A stretch of DNA of 35,870 nt, from the NCBI GenBank assembly GCA_045636705.1, contig JAZTYA010000021.1:1-35870 (forward strand), in the 5' to 3' direction. Shown one piece after another: positions 16,489 through 25,555 of the stretch. Below the pieces are notes generated by a model that saw nothing but the letters and a program-made list of their open reading frames with translations, ran no database searches and had not been told where the DNA came from. The number at the start of each line of letters is the position of its first letter. Position 1 is the first letter of the stretch. Source of the stretch: SFWF01 sp045636705 (lineage in GTDB: Bacteria > Bacillota > Clostridia > Oscillospirales > Acutalibacteraceae). The position numbers and the translations under genes are program-made.

Positions 16489-17523
16489 ATGGTTAAAGTT
16501 GCAATTAACGGCTTCGGCCGTATCGGTCGTCTTGCATTCCGTCAGATGTTCGGTGCTGAAGGCTACGATGTAGTAGCTATCAACGACCTTACCAAGCCCT
16601 CTATGCTTGCTAACGTTTTAAAGTATGACACAGCACAGGGTGGTTACTGTGGTTACATCGGTGAAAATAAGCACACCGTAACTGCAGATGATGAGGCTGG
16701 TACTATCACTGTTGACGGCAAGACCCTCAAAATCTATGCTGAGAAGGATGCTAAGGACCTTCCTTGGGGCGAAATCGGCGTAGACGTTGTTCTTGAGTGC
16801 ACAGGTTTCTACTGCTCTAAGGACAAGAGCCAGGCTCACATTGATGCCGGCGCTAAGAAGGTAGTTATTTCTGCTCCTGCAGGAAATGACCTTCCCACTA
16901 TCGTTTTCAGCGTAAACGAAGATACTCTTACTGCTGATGACAAGATTATTTCTGCTGCTTCTTGCACAACTAACTGCCTTGCTCCTATGGCAAAGGCTCT
17001 TAACGATTATGCTGCAATTCAGAGCGGTATCATGAGCACAATTCACGCTTACACCGGCGACCAGATGATTCTTGACGGTCCTCACAGAAAGGGTGACCTT
17101 CGCCGTGCACGCGCAGGTGCTGCAAACATCGTTCCTAACTCAACAGGCGCTGCTAAGGCTATCGGCCTTGTTATCCCTGAGCTCAATGGTAAGCTCATCG
17201 GTTCTGCTCAGCGTGTTCCTGTAACAACCGGTTCTACTACAATTCTTACCGCTGTTGTTAAGGGCAAGGACGTTACTAAGGAAGGCATCAACGCTGCTAT
17301 GAAGGCTGCTGCTTGTGAGTCCTTCGGTTACAACGAAGACCAAATCGTTTCTTCCGACGTTATCGGTATGCGCTTTGGTTCTCTCTTCGATGCAACTCAG
17401 ACAATGGTTGCTAAGATTGCTGATGACCTTTATGAGGTTCAGGTTGTTTCTTGGTATGATAACGAGAACTCCTACACCAGCCAGATGGTTCGCACCATTA
17501 AGTACTTTGCTGAATTAGCATAA
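16489..17523 (+). CDS. gapA: Type I glyceraldehyde-3-phosphate dehydrogenase
   Basis: GAPDH oxidises glyceraldehyde-3-phosphate with NAD and phosphate to 1,3-bisphosphoglycerate in glycolysis. The 344-residue protein has the NAD motif INGFGRIGRL (7-16), the active-site SAASCTTNCLAP with Cys159, the HAYTGDQ loop carrying the catalytic histidine, the RRARAGAANIVPNSTGAA phosphate-site stretch, and the final WYDNENSY. Codon choice (many GCT, GGT, CTT, AAG) is more biased than in neighbouring genes, as expected for very high expression. It has its own promoter and terminator, so it is a single-gene transcript. The acidic residue of the second strand (INDLT) suggests NAD use. Confidence 0.97.
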   Translation: MVKVAINGFGRIGRLAFRQMFGAEGYDVVAINDLTKPSMLANVLKYDTAQGGYCGYIGENKHTVTADDEAGTITVDGKTLKIYAEKDAKDLPWGEIGVDVVLECTGFYCSKDKSQAHIDAGAKKVVISAPAGNDLPTIVFSVNEDTLTADDKIISAASCTTNCLAPMAKALNDYAAIQSGIMSTIHAYTGDQMILDGPHRKGDLRRARAGAANIVPNSTGAAKAIGLVIPELNGKLIGSAQRVPVTTGSTTILTAVVKGKDVTKEGINAAMKAAACESFGYNEDQIVSSDVIGMRFGSLFDATQTMVAKIADDLYEVQVVSWYDNENSYTSQMVRTIKYFAELA

Positions 17524-17541
17524 GTAAAACTTAAAACTAAT

Positions 17542-17579
17542 AAAAAAGCACTCTGTTCGTTTGAACAGAGGGCTTTTTT
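17542..17579. terminator. Bidirectional terminator between gapA and argS
   Basis: CTCTGTTC (17551-17558) pairs with GAACAGAG (17563-17570) around GTTT. GC/GC and A6/T6 pairs extend the stem past one mismatch. The T run ends just before the argS stop codon. Confidence 0.9.
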
Positions 17580-17580
17580 A

Positions 17581-19269
17581 TTACATTGACTCAGGTGCGT
17601 CGATTTTGAGCATTGAAAGAACGTTTTTAATAACTGTAGCGGTAGCAACGCAAAGGCTAAGTCTTGCCTGCATAAGCTCCTTATCATCGCATTTAACTCT
17701 GCATGCGTTATAAAACTTATGGAACTTGGTTGCAACGTCAACCACATAGTGTGTCATCTTTGCAGGGTCGTACTGGTTAGCCGATGCGATAATTTCATCG
17801 GTAAGTCCTGAGATGTGAGCGATAAGCTCTCTTTCCTCAGGAGCTTTAAGAAGAACGAGTCTGTCTGCTCCGCTTTCTTCTTTTTCAACACCCTCTGCTT
17901 TTAGATTTCTTAAAATGCTGCAAATTCTGGCATGTGCATACTGAACGTAGTAAACGGGGTTTTGGTTAGACTGTTCAACAGCTAGGTCTAAATCAAAGTC
18001 AAAGTGGCTGTTTGGCTCACGGAGGTTGAAGAAGAATCTTGCCGCATCAATCGGAACCTCATCAAGCAAGGTTACAAGTGTTATTGCCTTACCCGAACGC
18101 TTCGAAGCCTTGATTACCACTCCGCCGCGAACAAGTCTTACCATCTGCATTAAGATTACGTCTAACTTATCTGCGTCTACACCAAGGGCTGTTAACGCAG
18201 CCTTTAAACGAGGAACGTAGCCGTGATGGTCGGCACCGAGCACGTCGATAGCCTTATCAAAGCCACGGGTTACAAGCTTGTTGTAGTGGTATGCAATATC
18301 GGGAACAACGTAGGTCGGGAATCCGTTAGCACGGACTAAAACGAAGTCCTTATCGCAACCAAAGTCGGTAGCACGGAACCAAACGGCGCCCTCTTCTTCG
18401 TAGGTGTGACCGCTTTTACGGAGAAGTTCTACGATGTTTGCCGCTTCGCCGTTGCCGTGAAGCGTGCTTTCCTTAAACCAAGTATCATACTCAATACGAT
18501 ATTTTAAAAGGTCTTTTTCAAGGCCCTCAATATTCTTTGGTAGCGCGAAATCAACTAAAGCGGCTCTTCTTTCTTCCTCGGTTCTTTCTACGAAACTGTC
18601 GCCGTGAATTTCTGCGAACGCCTTCGCGTGATTTATAATATCCTCGCCGTGGTAGGAGTCCTCGGGCATTTCAATGCCCTCTTTATAAAGCTGTAGGTAT
18701 CTTAGTTCTAAGGATAAACCAAACTTGTTTATCTGGTTGCCTGCATCGTTAATATAGAACTCACGTTCAACGTAATATCCTGCCGCAGCCATAACAGATG
18801 CTAAACAGTCGCCTAAGGCACCGCCACGAGCATTACCGATATGCATAGGGCCTGTAGGGTTGGCAGATACAAACTCAACAAGCACCCTTTTGCCCTTGCC
18901 GAAGTCGCTCTTACCGTAGTCTTCTCCCTTCTCGTTTACGTCTAAAACGATATCGGCATAGTACTTGTCCGATAAGAAAAAGTTTAAAAATCCGGGACCC
19001 GCAATTTCGGTGCGGTCGATATAGGTGTTGTCAAGCTCAAAATTTTGAGTTAATATTTCGGCAATCTTTCTGGGATTATTGCGAAGCGCCTTTGACCAGA
19101 CCATAGCCGCATTTACAGCATAGTCGCCGTGGTCGCGGTTTTGAGGAATTTCGATTTTGTAAGCGCCAAGCTCTGCTTCTGTAAGTTCCCCTTTTTCTAC
19201 CGCCTTTTTATAAGCGCCGTTTAAAATCTCATCTATTTGGTTTTTTGCCTTTAAAACTACGTAAGACAT
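17581..19269 (-). CDS. argS: Arginyl-tRNA synthetase
   Basis: A class I aminoacyl-tRNA synthetase that charges tRNA-Arg. The 562-residue protein has the N-terminal Add-1 domain, the family motif VEFVSANPTGPMHIGNARGG with the HIGH-type sequence HIGN (143-146), and the KMSKS-like loop KASKRSGKAITL. It ends with the DALR anticodon-binding domain, which contains the invariant-type PVYYVQYAHARICSI. Start at 19269 has AAAGGAG. It is the last gene of a murI-DUF1934-argS operon; a DUF1934 gene beside argS is also known in Bacillus (ywiB-argS). The length is normal. Confidence 0.97.
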   Translation of the reverse strand: MSYVVLKAKNQIDEILNGAYKKAVEKGELTEAELGAYKIEIPQNRDHGDYAVNAAMVWSKALRNNPRKIAEILTQNFELDNTYIDRTEIAGPGFLNFFLSDKYYADIVLDVNEKGEDYGKSDFGKGKRVLVEFVSANPTGPMHIGNARGGALGDCLASVMAAAGYYVEREFYINDAGNQINKFGLSLELRYLQLYKEGIEMPEDSYHGEDIINHAKAFAEIHGDSFVERTEEERRAALVDFALPKNIEGLEKDLLKYRIEYDTWFKESTLHGNGEAANIVELLRKSGHTYEEEGAVWFRATDFGCDKDFVLVRANGFPTYVVPDIAYHYNKLVTRGFDKAIDVLGADHHGYVPRLKAALTALGVDADKLDVILMQMVRLVRGGVVIKASKRSGKAITLVTLLDEVPIDAARFFFNLREPNSHFDFDLDLAVEQSNQNPVYYVQYAHARICSILRNLKAEGVEKEESGADRLVLLKAPEERELIAHISGLTDEIIASANQYDPAKMTHYVVDVATKFHKFYNACRVKCDDKELMQARLSLCVATATVIKNVLSMLKIDAPESM

Positions 19270-19282
19270 TGTTTTGCTCCTT

Positions 19283-19708
19283 TTACGAGTTCGATTTTTT
19301 TATCTTTATTTCCATAATATTTCGGCTTAAAAGTCCCGAATTTACATCCAGAGTATAGCTTAAATATATTTTCCCGCCATTGTCATCGACCATAGCCGAA
19401 ACGGTTTCTCCATAAACGCCAACCATAAAATCGCCGTATGGAGTATTGTATAAACAGGTGTGCCTTTTGCCCTTTTCGACCGTAAGACCGCCGACTAGAC
19501 CACCGCTTCTTACAAGTTGAAGCTTGGTGCCGCCTGATAAGGTAAGTTCTGTTTTTACACCCTTGGCACCTATTTCATCACTCTCGTTATAATAAAGCTT
19601 TATAAGGTCTTGGCCTTGTTCCATTTTACCTATGGTTGTAAACTCGGTTAGGTCCTTATCGTTTTCATAAATCTGAGTGCCTTTTATTTCAATTACTACA
19701 TCTGTCAT
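19283..19708 (-). CDS. DUF1934 family calycin-like protein (YwiB type)
   Basis: A 141-residue protein of the DUF1934 family, predicted to fold as a small lipocalin/calycin-like beta barrel. The sequence shows alternating beta-type hydrophobic segments with G-rich turns (LIKLYYNESDE, TELTLSGGTKLQLVRSG, and LYNTPYGDFMVGVYGE with its typical TPYG). There is no signal peptide or membrane segment, so it is cytoplasmic. It overlaps the end of murI by ATGA and is followed 13 bases later by argS. No biochemical role is established for the family, and conserved linkage to argS is the best clue. Confidence 0.88.
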   Translation of the reverse strand: MTDVVIEIKGTQIYENDKDLTEFTTIGKMEQGQDLIKLYYNESDEIGAKGVKTELTLSGGTKLQLVRSGGLVGGLTVEKGKRHTCLYNTPYGDFMVGVYGETVSAMVDDNGGKIYLSYTLDVNSGLLSRNIMEIKIKKSNS

Positions 19709-20523
19709 ATTTTGCTTACATCCGTTACCAAAACGTCCTTGTCGCTAAGGTCTTTACCTAAAAGAATTTTTGCAACCCTCGAAAACGCTACCGTTTTGTC
19801 GCTTGCAAAGAAGTTTTGATAAGGCTTTTCGCCGTCAACCCTTAGCATATCCTTTTCCTCAAGTTCTTTTCTTAGTGCAGCGGCGGTCGAAACACCCATA
19901 TTAACAAGGTTCACCTTATCGCCTACCACCTGTCTTATAACCTCGGTTAGCAAAGGATAATGCGTGCAACCTAAAATAAGAGTGTCTATCCCGTTTTCTA
20001 CCATGCTAAAAAGATATCTTTCGGCAGTTTCAAGCGCAATAGAATCCTTAGTAGAAAAAATTCCTTCCTCAACCAAAGGCACAAAAAGAGGACACGCTTT
20101 TGTATAAACTTCTGCTTCGGGCAAAAGCTTTAAAATCTCTTTTTTGTGTGCGCCGTTGTTTATTGTAGCCTCGGTGCCGATTACGCCGATTTTGCCATTT
20201 TTAGTAATTTCCACAGCTTCCTTTACTGCGGTTTTAACAACGCCCATAAACGGCACGGGCAGGTCGCAAGGCTCAGGTTCAGCTACCGAGCTTACCGTTC
20301 CGCAGGCGGCAACTATATACTTAACGTCATGGGTAAGCAAGAATTTTTCTGCTTGATAGGCATATAACTTTATAATGTCATCACTCTTGTTGCCGTAAGG
20401 CACTCTGCCTATGTCCCCAAAATAGACAATATTTTCGTTCGGCAAAGTCTTCCCGATTTCACTAAGGACGGTTAGTCCGCCAAGACCCGAATCAAAAACA
20501 CCTATTGGACGGTTATCAGCCAT
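19705..20523 (-). CDS. murI: Glutamate racemase
   Basis: MurI interconverts L- and D-glutamate, giving D-Glu for peptidoglycan. The 272-residue protein has the N-terminal GVFDSGLGGLTVL (8-20), the catalytic cysteines C74 (AACGTVSS) and C186 (LGCTHYPLL), and VPYGNKS. Two signature positions differ from the commonest form as I know it: YFGDIGRVPYG rather than YFGDTARVPYG, and ACGT rather than ACNT. Catalytic Cys and the HYPL histidine remain, so it should be active, though it may have atypical substrate contacts or specificity. Start at 20523 has AAGGAG. It leads an operon with DUF1934 and argS. Confidence 0.92.
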   Translation of the reverse strand: MADNRPIGVFDSGLGGLTVLSEIGKTLPNENIVYFGDIGRVPYGNKSDDIIKLYAYQAEKFLLTHDVKYIVAACGTVSSVAEPEPCDLPVPFMGVVKTAVKEAVEITKNGKIGVIGTEATINNGAHKKEILKLLPEAEVYTKACPLFVPLVEEGIFSTKDSIALETAERYLFSMVENGIDTLILGCTHYPLLTEVIRQVVGDKVNLVNMGVSTAAALRKELEEKDMLRVDGEKPYQNFFASDKTVAFSRVAKILLGKDLSDKDVLVTDVSKI

Positions 20524-20578
20524 AGCTTTTCTCCTTATATTTGTTGCGACATTTGTATAGTCATTATAATCACACTAT

Positions 20579-20607
20579 ATAATATCATATTTATCACATT
20601 CTTTCAA
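20579..20607 (-). promoter_or_regulatory. Promoter of the murI-DUF1934-argS operon
   Basis: On the minus strand TTGAAA (20607-20602) and TATTAT (20584-20579) are 17 bases apart, with TG one base before the -10. The leader is about 50 bases. Confidence 0.65.
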
Positions 20608-20637
20608 GTAGAAGAAATTTTAAAAATTTCGCATTCG

Positions 20638-20680
20638 TTTACAATAAATTCACAAACTTTTGGTAAAATAAACCTGTGAA
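20638..20680 (+). promoter_or_regulatory. Promoter region of the ABC transporter with TTCACA/TGTGAA arms
   Basis: TAAAAT (20664-20669) is preceded by TGG, an extended -10. TTTACA (20638-20643) is 20 bases upstream, longer than ideal. TTCACA (20649-20654) and TGTGAA (20675-20680) flank the -10 as inverted arms, and similar TTCACA/TGTGA words occur before the gene at 4844. A shared regulator is possible but unproven. Confidence 0.4.
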
Positions 20681-20702
20681 GATTTAAGCTTAGGAGTGTT
20701 TT

Positions 20703-23666
20703 ATGCTAGAACTTAAGAAAATAACTAAAAATTATATCGTCGGCGATAACACAGTTGCCGCCTTGAAGGGAATTGATATTAAATTTCGTGAAAACGAGTT
20801 TGTTTCAATATTAGGTCCTTCGGGTTGCGGTAAAACCACCCTGCTTAACATTATCGGTGGTCTTGACAAATATACCGACGGCGACCTTTTTATAAACGAA
20901 GTCTCTACAAAAAAATTCGATGACAGCGACTGGGACACTTATCGTAACCATTCGATAGGATTTGTTTTCCAGACCTATAATCTTATTCCTCATCAGACTG
21001 TGCTTTCTAATGTCGAATTAGCCCTTACCCTTTCGGGTATTTCAAAGGCAGAAAGAAACCGTCGCGCTATTGCGGCACTCGAGAAGGTTGGACTTTCTGA
21101 CCAACTTTATAAAAAGCCTACCCAAATGTCAGGCGGTCAGATGCAACGTGTTGCTATTGCGCGCGCCCTTATTAACAACCCCGATATTCTTTTAGCCGAC
21201 GAACCTACCGGTGCGCTTGACACCGAAACGTCGGTTCAGATTATGGAGCTTTTAAAGGAAATTTCAAAAGATAAGCTTGTTATTATGGTAACCCATAACC
21301 CCGAGCTTGCCGAAAAATATTCAACAAGAATCGTCCGCCTTTTAGACGGCGAGGTTACCCATGACTCCAACCCTTATAATCCTGAAGAAATAAAGGAAGA
21401 AAAGGCTGCGGAAAAGGTTAAAAAGGAAAAGAAACAAAAGAAGCCCTCAATGTCCTTCTTTACCGCCGTTTCCCTTTCGTTTAACAACCTTCTTACCAAA
21501 AAGGCAAGAACCATTTTAACATCATTTGCCGGAAGCATCGGCATTATCGGAATTGCCCTTATTCTTGCCCTTTCAAATGGCATTCAGGTTTATATTGACA
21601 CCATCCAAAAGGAAACCCTTTCTTCCTATCCCATAACTATTGAAGCAGAAATGGTTGACACTACCGAGTTTATATCCATTATGATGGGTATAAACTCTGA
21701 AAACAGCGAGCATGCTCTTGATAAGATTTATTCAAGCCCCGTGCTTAATAAGCTCATAAACTCGATGACGAATGCACAGGTTAGCAAAAACAACCTTTCG
21801 GCATTTAAAAAATTCCTCGAAAAAGGCGATAACGGTCTTGATAAGCTTGTTTCGACCATTGACTATTCCTACAAGGTTGATTTCAACGTTTTCTTTAAGG
21901 ATGAAAACGGCAAGATTATAGAATCCGACGCTATGAAGCTAATGCAGGAAACCATGGGCGTTGACGACGGCGCAATGGCAGGAAGCTCGGCTCTTAGTAT
22001 GGGAATGAGTGAGTTTGCCGTTTACACAGAGCTTTTAAGCGGTAATAACGGTGAGCTTATAAACGAGCTGGTTTACGAGCAGTATGATATTATTGCAGGA
22101 AAATGGCCCACCGCCTATAACGAGGTTGTTTTAATCGTAAACGAAAACAACGAAATCAGCGATATTTCTTTGCTTGCCTTGGGTCTTACCTCTATTGAGG
22201 AGGCAAAGGACCGTTGGCAAAGCATCGGAAAAGGCGAAAGCCTTGATACCGAAACTAAAAGTTGGACCTATGAGGAAATTTTAAACCTTTCTTATAAGCT
22301 TGTTCCTTCCTATAGTTTTTACGGCAAGGTTGGAGGCTCTAACTCATACGTTGACCTTCGCGAAACCGAAACCGGACTTACCATGCTTTATGAAGGCAAG
22401 GATGCTATTCCCCTTAAGGTCAGCGGTATCATAAGACCTAATCCTGACTCTTCTTCGGCTATGCTTACCGCGGCTATCGGATACACCGAGGCGCTAACCG
22501 ATAAGATTATTGAGCTTACAGACAACAGCGATATTGTAAAGGCTCAGCAAAACGACACTAAAACCGATATTATAACAGGTCTTCCCTTTAAGACCGACGA
22601 CTACGTCGAGCCTACTAAAGAGGAAAAGAAAACCGCTTTTTCAGCCTTTGTTAAGACCCTTTCCGTTTCCGAAAAAGCAGACCTTTATAAAAACATTATT
22701 TCTACCCCAACCGAAGAGTATATAAACAGCACAGTTTCTTCTCAAATGAAGGACCTTACCCGTGAAACAATTGAGACTATGCTTATTGACACCTACGCAG
22801 AAGAAACGGGCATGGATAAGAATGCCGTTTTAGAGTATATGTCCAGCCTTACCGATGAGCAACTTTTCGAGCAGGTTGAACTCTATATGGTGGAAATGAT
22901 AAAGTCAGAGTATGCTAAAAACGTTTTAGCCAGCTTAAGCAACCTGACCGAAGCACAGCTTGCAGGAAGCTTAGACCTTACCTTAGGCAAATATTCACTT
23001 GATGAGTTTGCATCATTCTATGACAGTTATATGCCTGCTACCGTGTCTGACTCAACCCTTGAAAACAACCTTTCTCTTTTAGGTGTCGTTTCAAAGGACT
23101 CTCCTTCTATAATCAACATCTATGCAGAAACCTTTGAAAACAAGGATTTAATTGCAGAAAAAATCGCCGAATATAACAACACCGTATCGGACGAAGACAA
23201 AATCTCCTACACCGATTACGTTGCACTTATGATGTCCTCGATTACCACAATTATCAACGTTATTTCTTACGTGCTTATTGCTTTCGTTTCAATTTCACTT
23301 GTCGTGTCCTCTATAATGATTGGTATTATCACGTATATCTCAGTTTTAGAGCGCACAAAGGAAATCGGTATTCTTCGTGCGATTGGCGCTTCCAAAAAGG
23401 ACGTATCCCGCGTTTTCAACGCCGAAACTCTCATCGTTGGCTTCGCAGCAGGACTTATCGGTATTGGTGTCACCATGTTGCTCTGCATCCCGATAAACTT
23501 TATAATCCGCGCCCTTTCGGGCATTCAGAATATTGCTGCAGAGCTGCCACCCGTTGCCGCTATTATTCTTGTAGTTATTAGTATGTTCTTAACCTTTGTA
23601 GCGGGTCTTATTCCCTCAAGAATTGCGGCAAAGAAAGACCCTGTAGAAGCATTAAGGAGCGAATAA
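20703..23666 (+). CDS. MacB-like ABC transporter, ATPase fused to FtsX-type permease
   Basis: A 987-residue fusion of an ABC ATPase and an FtsX-like permease, a type VII (mechanotransmission) exporter similar to MacB/SalX. The ATPase (1-225) has Walker A GPSGCGKTT (38-46), signature MSGGQMQRVAIARAL (142-156), Walker B ILLADEP (162-168) and the H-loop THNP. A Lys/Glu-rich linker (229-248) joins the first membrane helix (about 273-293). A large extracytoplasmic domain of about 550 residues follows, then three helices near 848-878, 908-936 and 950-972. A fused chain with such a large outer domain may handle peptides or lipids, or respond to antimicrobials at the envelope. It is coupled to a zinc-ribbon membrane gene with no gap. 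Confidence 0.93.
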   Translation: MLELKKITKNYIVGDNTVAALKGIDIKFRENEFVSILGPSGCGKTTLLNIIGGLDKYTDGDLFINEVSTKKFDDSDWDTYRNHSIGFVFQTYNLIPHQTVLSNVELALTLSGISKAERNRRAIAALEKVGLSDQLYKKPTQMSGGQMQRVAIARALINNPDILLADEPTGALDTETSVQIMELLKEISKDKLVIMVTHNPELAEKYSTRIVRLLDGEVTHDSNPYNPEEIKEEKAAEKVKKEKKQKKPSMSFFTAVSLSFNNLLTKKARTILTSFAGSIGIIGIALILALSNGIQVYIDTIQKETLSSYPITIEAEMVDTTEFISIMMGINSENSEHALDKIYSSPVLNKLINSMTNAQVSKNNLSAFKKFLEKGDNGLDKLVSTIDYSYKVDFNVFFKDENGKIIESDAMKLMQETMGVDDGAMAGSSALSMGMSEFAVYTELLSGNNGELINELVYEQYDIIAGKWPTAYNEVVLIVNENNEISDISLLALGLTSIEEAKDRWQSIGKGESLDTETKSWTYEEILNLSYKLVPSYSFYGKVGGSNSYVDLRETETGLTMLYEGKDAIPLKVSGIIRPNPDSSSAMLTAAIGYTEALTDKIIELTDNSDIVKAQQNDTKTDIITGLPFKTDDYVEPTKEEKKTAFSAFVKTLSVSEKADLYKNIISTPTEEYINSTVSSQMKDLTRETIETMLIDTYAEETGMDKNAVLEYMSSLTDEQLFEQVELYMVEMIKSEYAKNVLASLSNLTEAQLAGSLDLTLGKYSLDEFASFYDSYMPATVSDSTLENNLSLLGVVSKDSPSIINIYAETFENKDLIAEKIAEYNNTVSDEDKISYTDYVALMMSSITTIINVISYVLIAFVSISLVVSSIMIGIITYISVLERTKEIGILRAIGASKKDVSRVFNAETLIVGFAAGLIGIGVTMLLCIPINFIIRALSGIQNIAAELPPVAAIILVVISMFLTFVAGLIPSRIAAKKDPVEALRSE

Positions 23667-24080
23667 ATGAGATTTTTAGACACAATACGCCGTTTCCTTT
23701 ACGGAAGATATGCTATGTATGGCGTTGATAAACTTAACCGCCTTTTAGCTTTTTTATCGGTGATAATTGCGGTAATAAATTTGTTTCTTGGCAGTCTTGC
23801 GCTTTATATCATTCAGTCGGCTTTGATTTTCTGGTTTTTCTTTAGGCTTTTGTCTAGAAACATCCCCGCCAGAACCTCTGAAAACGAGGCACTTTTGAGA
23901 CTTGAAAAAAGGGTTGCATCTTTCTTTTCAATTTTAAAAAGAAGAATTAACGAGCGCAAAACACACGTTTATAAAACCTGTCCAAACTGCAAGGCAAAAC
24001 TTCGTTTTAGCCGTATAAAAGGCGTCCACAACGCAAGGTGCCCAAAGTGTAATAAAAACTTTACTGTAAAGGTACGATAA
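23667..24080 (+). CDS. Small membrane protein with C-terminal zinc ribbon
   Basis: This 137-residue protein starts on the base right after the ABC transporter stop (TAAATG), so translation is probably coupled. Two hydrophobic helices lie near residues 25-45 and 46-62, then a basic, probably coiled segment (75-100), then a zinc-ribbon-like tail with Cys105-x2-Cys108 and Cys125-x2-Cys128 (CPNC...CPKC). The tail should be cytoplasmic and bind one zinc. I do not recognise a characterised family. Its position suggests a partner or regulator of the ABC exporter, which is inference. Confidence 0.75.
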   Translation: MRFLDTIRRFLYGRYAMYGVDKLNRLLAFLSVIIAVINLFLGSLALYIIQSALIFWFFFRLLSRNIPARTSENEALLRLEKRVASFFSILKRRINERKTHVYKTCPNCKAKLRFSRIKGVHNARCPKCNKNFTVKVR

Positions 24081-24084
24081 AAAT

Positions 24085-24114
24085 AAAAATTCCTCGATTT
24101 TTCGAGGAATTTTT
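24085..24114 (+). terminator. Terminator of the ABC transporter operon
   Basis: Thirteen-base arms AAAAATTCCTCGA (24085-24097) and TCGAGGAATTTTT (24102-24114) enclose TTTT, followed by more T. It lies 4 bases after the stop codon. Confidence 0.9.
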
Positions 24115-24116
24115 TA

Positions 24117-24145
24117 TTGCAATATTTTATTTCTATCATTATAAT
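24117..24145 (+). promoter_or_regulatory. Promoter of the GH30 gene
   Basis: TTGCAA (24117-24122) and a perfect TATAAT (24140-24145) are 17 bases apart. The -35 begins directly after the preceding terminator. AGGAGG (24173-24178) and the ATG follow. Confidence 0.7.
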
Positions 24146-24182
24146 AAAAGTGAAAATATCAGACTCTTCATAGGAGGTCAAT

Positions 24183-25517
24183 ATGGAAATTAAACTTACC
24201 AGAACATATAACGACCAAACACACAAAAATTGCGAGCAAATCCCCTTTTCTATAGACACCGACGGCGGATACAACCTTATAAACCTTTATCCCGAGGTGT
24301 CTTTTGAAGAGTTTGAGGGGTTTGGCGGCGCTATTACCGACTCTTCTGCCTACGTTTATTCTTTAATGCCCGAAAACTTAAAGGAAGAGCTTATAAACGC
24401 ATATTTTAGCCCCGATGAAATGGCTTATAACATAGTTAGAATTCATATGGACAGTTGCGACTTTTCGACCGAGATGTATGAGGCTATGTCAGACCCTAAT
24501 GATACAGAGCTTAAATCATTCGACTTTTCGAGAACCGAAAAATATATAATTCCTATGCTAAAGGATGCCGAAAAGAAGGCAGGCAAGAAACTTGAAATTA
24601 TGCTTTCTCCTTGGTCGCCACCCGTATTTATGAAAACTAATGATTCTCGTATAAGAGGTGGCTCTTTAAAACCCGAATATGCTCCTATGTGGGCAGAATA
24701 TATTTGCCGTTATATTAAAGAATTTTTAGACCGCGGATTTTTGGTTAACAGAATCAGCATACAAAATGAGCCCCGTGCTCGTATGCCTTGGGATTCTTGC
24801 GTTTATACACCGGCCGAAGAAAAGGCATTTTTAGAGGACCATTTATATCCTGCTATGGTAAGAAATGGCCTTGAACATATCGAAGTGTTTATTTGGGACC
24901 ACAACAAAGACTATGCCTTTGAGCGCACTGCAGAAATCGTTAGCGGCAAGGCTCGTGATATGGTTTCGGGTGTTGCTTGCCATTGGTACAGTGGTGACCA
25001 TTTTGAAACATTGGCGCTTGTCAGAAAGCTTTATCCGAATTTAAAAATCACAATGTCGGAAAGTTGCATTGAATACAGCCGTTTTAAGACCGATAACGAG
25101 TTTTATAAAACCGCCAGACTCTCTCACGATATAATCGGTGACTTTAACCACGGTGTTTCTTCCTTTTATGACTGGAATATGCTTTTAGACGAGAAGGGTG
25201 GCCCCAACCACGCTGGCAACTTCTGTCAGGCTCCCTTTATGTATAACACCGAGAAGAAGGAGTTAATTCCTCAGTTAATTCATAACCATTTTTATCATTT
25301 CTCTCACTTTATTAAAAAGGGTGCATTTAGAATCGGATATAGCAAATATACCGAAAAGTTTGAGATTACTGCCTTTAAAAATCCCGACGGCACTATTGCT
25401 GTAGTTCTTCTAAACCGCACCGAAGAAACCTTACCTGCAAGGGTTAGAATCGGCGATAACGTTGTTGATTTTAACGTAGGTCCAAAGGAAATCTGCACAG
25501 GTTTAGTTTCACTTTGA
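24183..25517 (+). CDS. Glycoside hydrolase family 30 (glucosylceramidase-like)
   Basis: A 444-residue GH30 enzyme, a retaining (beta/alpha)8 hydrolase acting on beta-glucosides, beta-xylosides or related beta-linkages. Key parts are FEGFGGAITDSSAYVYS (44-60), SPWSPPVFMKTN (142-153), the acid/base glutamate in ISIQNEPRARMPWDS (E196) and the likely nucleophile in MSESCIEY (E293). The C-terminal beta domain ends the chain. There is no signal peptide, so the enzyme is cytoplasmic and should work on imported oligosaccharides or glycosides. The promoter and AGGAGG site are strong. No transporter is beside it, so its substrate supply is not visible here. Confidence 0.93.
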   Translation: MEIKLTRTYNDQTHKNCEQIPFSIDTDGGYNLINLYPEVSFEEFEGFGGAITDSSAYVYSLMPENLKEELINAYFSPDEMAYNIVRIHMDSCDFSTEMYEAMSDPNDTELKSFDFSRTEKYIIPMLKDAEKKAGKKLEIMLSPWSPPVFMKTNDSRIRGGSLKPEYAPMWAEYICRYIKEFLDRGFLVNRISIQNEPRARMPWDSCVYTPAEEKAFLEDHLYPAMVRNGLEHIEVFIWDHNKDYAFERTAEIVSGKARDMVSGVACHWYSGDHFETLALVRKLYPNLKITMSESCIEYSRFKTDNEFYKTARLSHDIIGDFNHGVSSFYDWNMLLDEKGGPNHAGNFCQAPFMYNTEKKELIPQLIHNHFYHFSHFIKKGAFRIGYSKYTEKFEITAFKNPDGTIAVVLLNRTEETLPARVRIGDNVVDFNVGPKEICTGLVSL

Positions 25518-25555
25518 TTTTTATGAATTAACTATCGTTGTTTAGGAGTCTTGTT

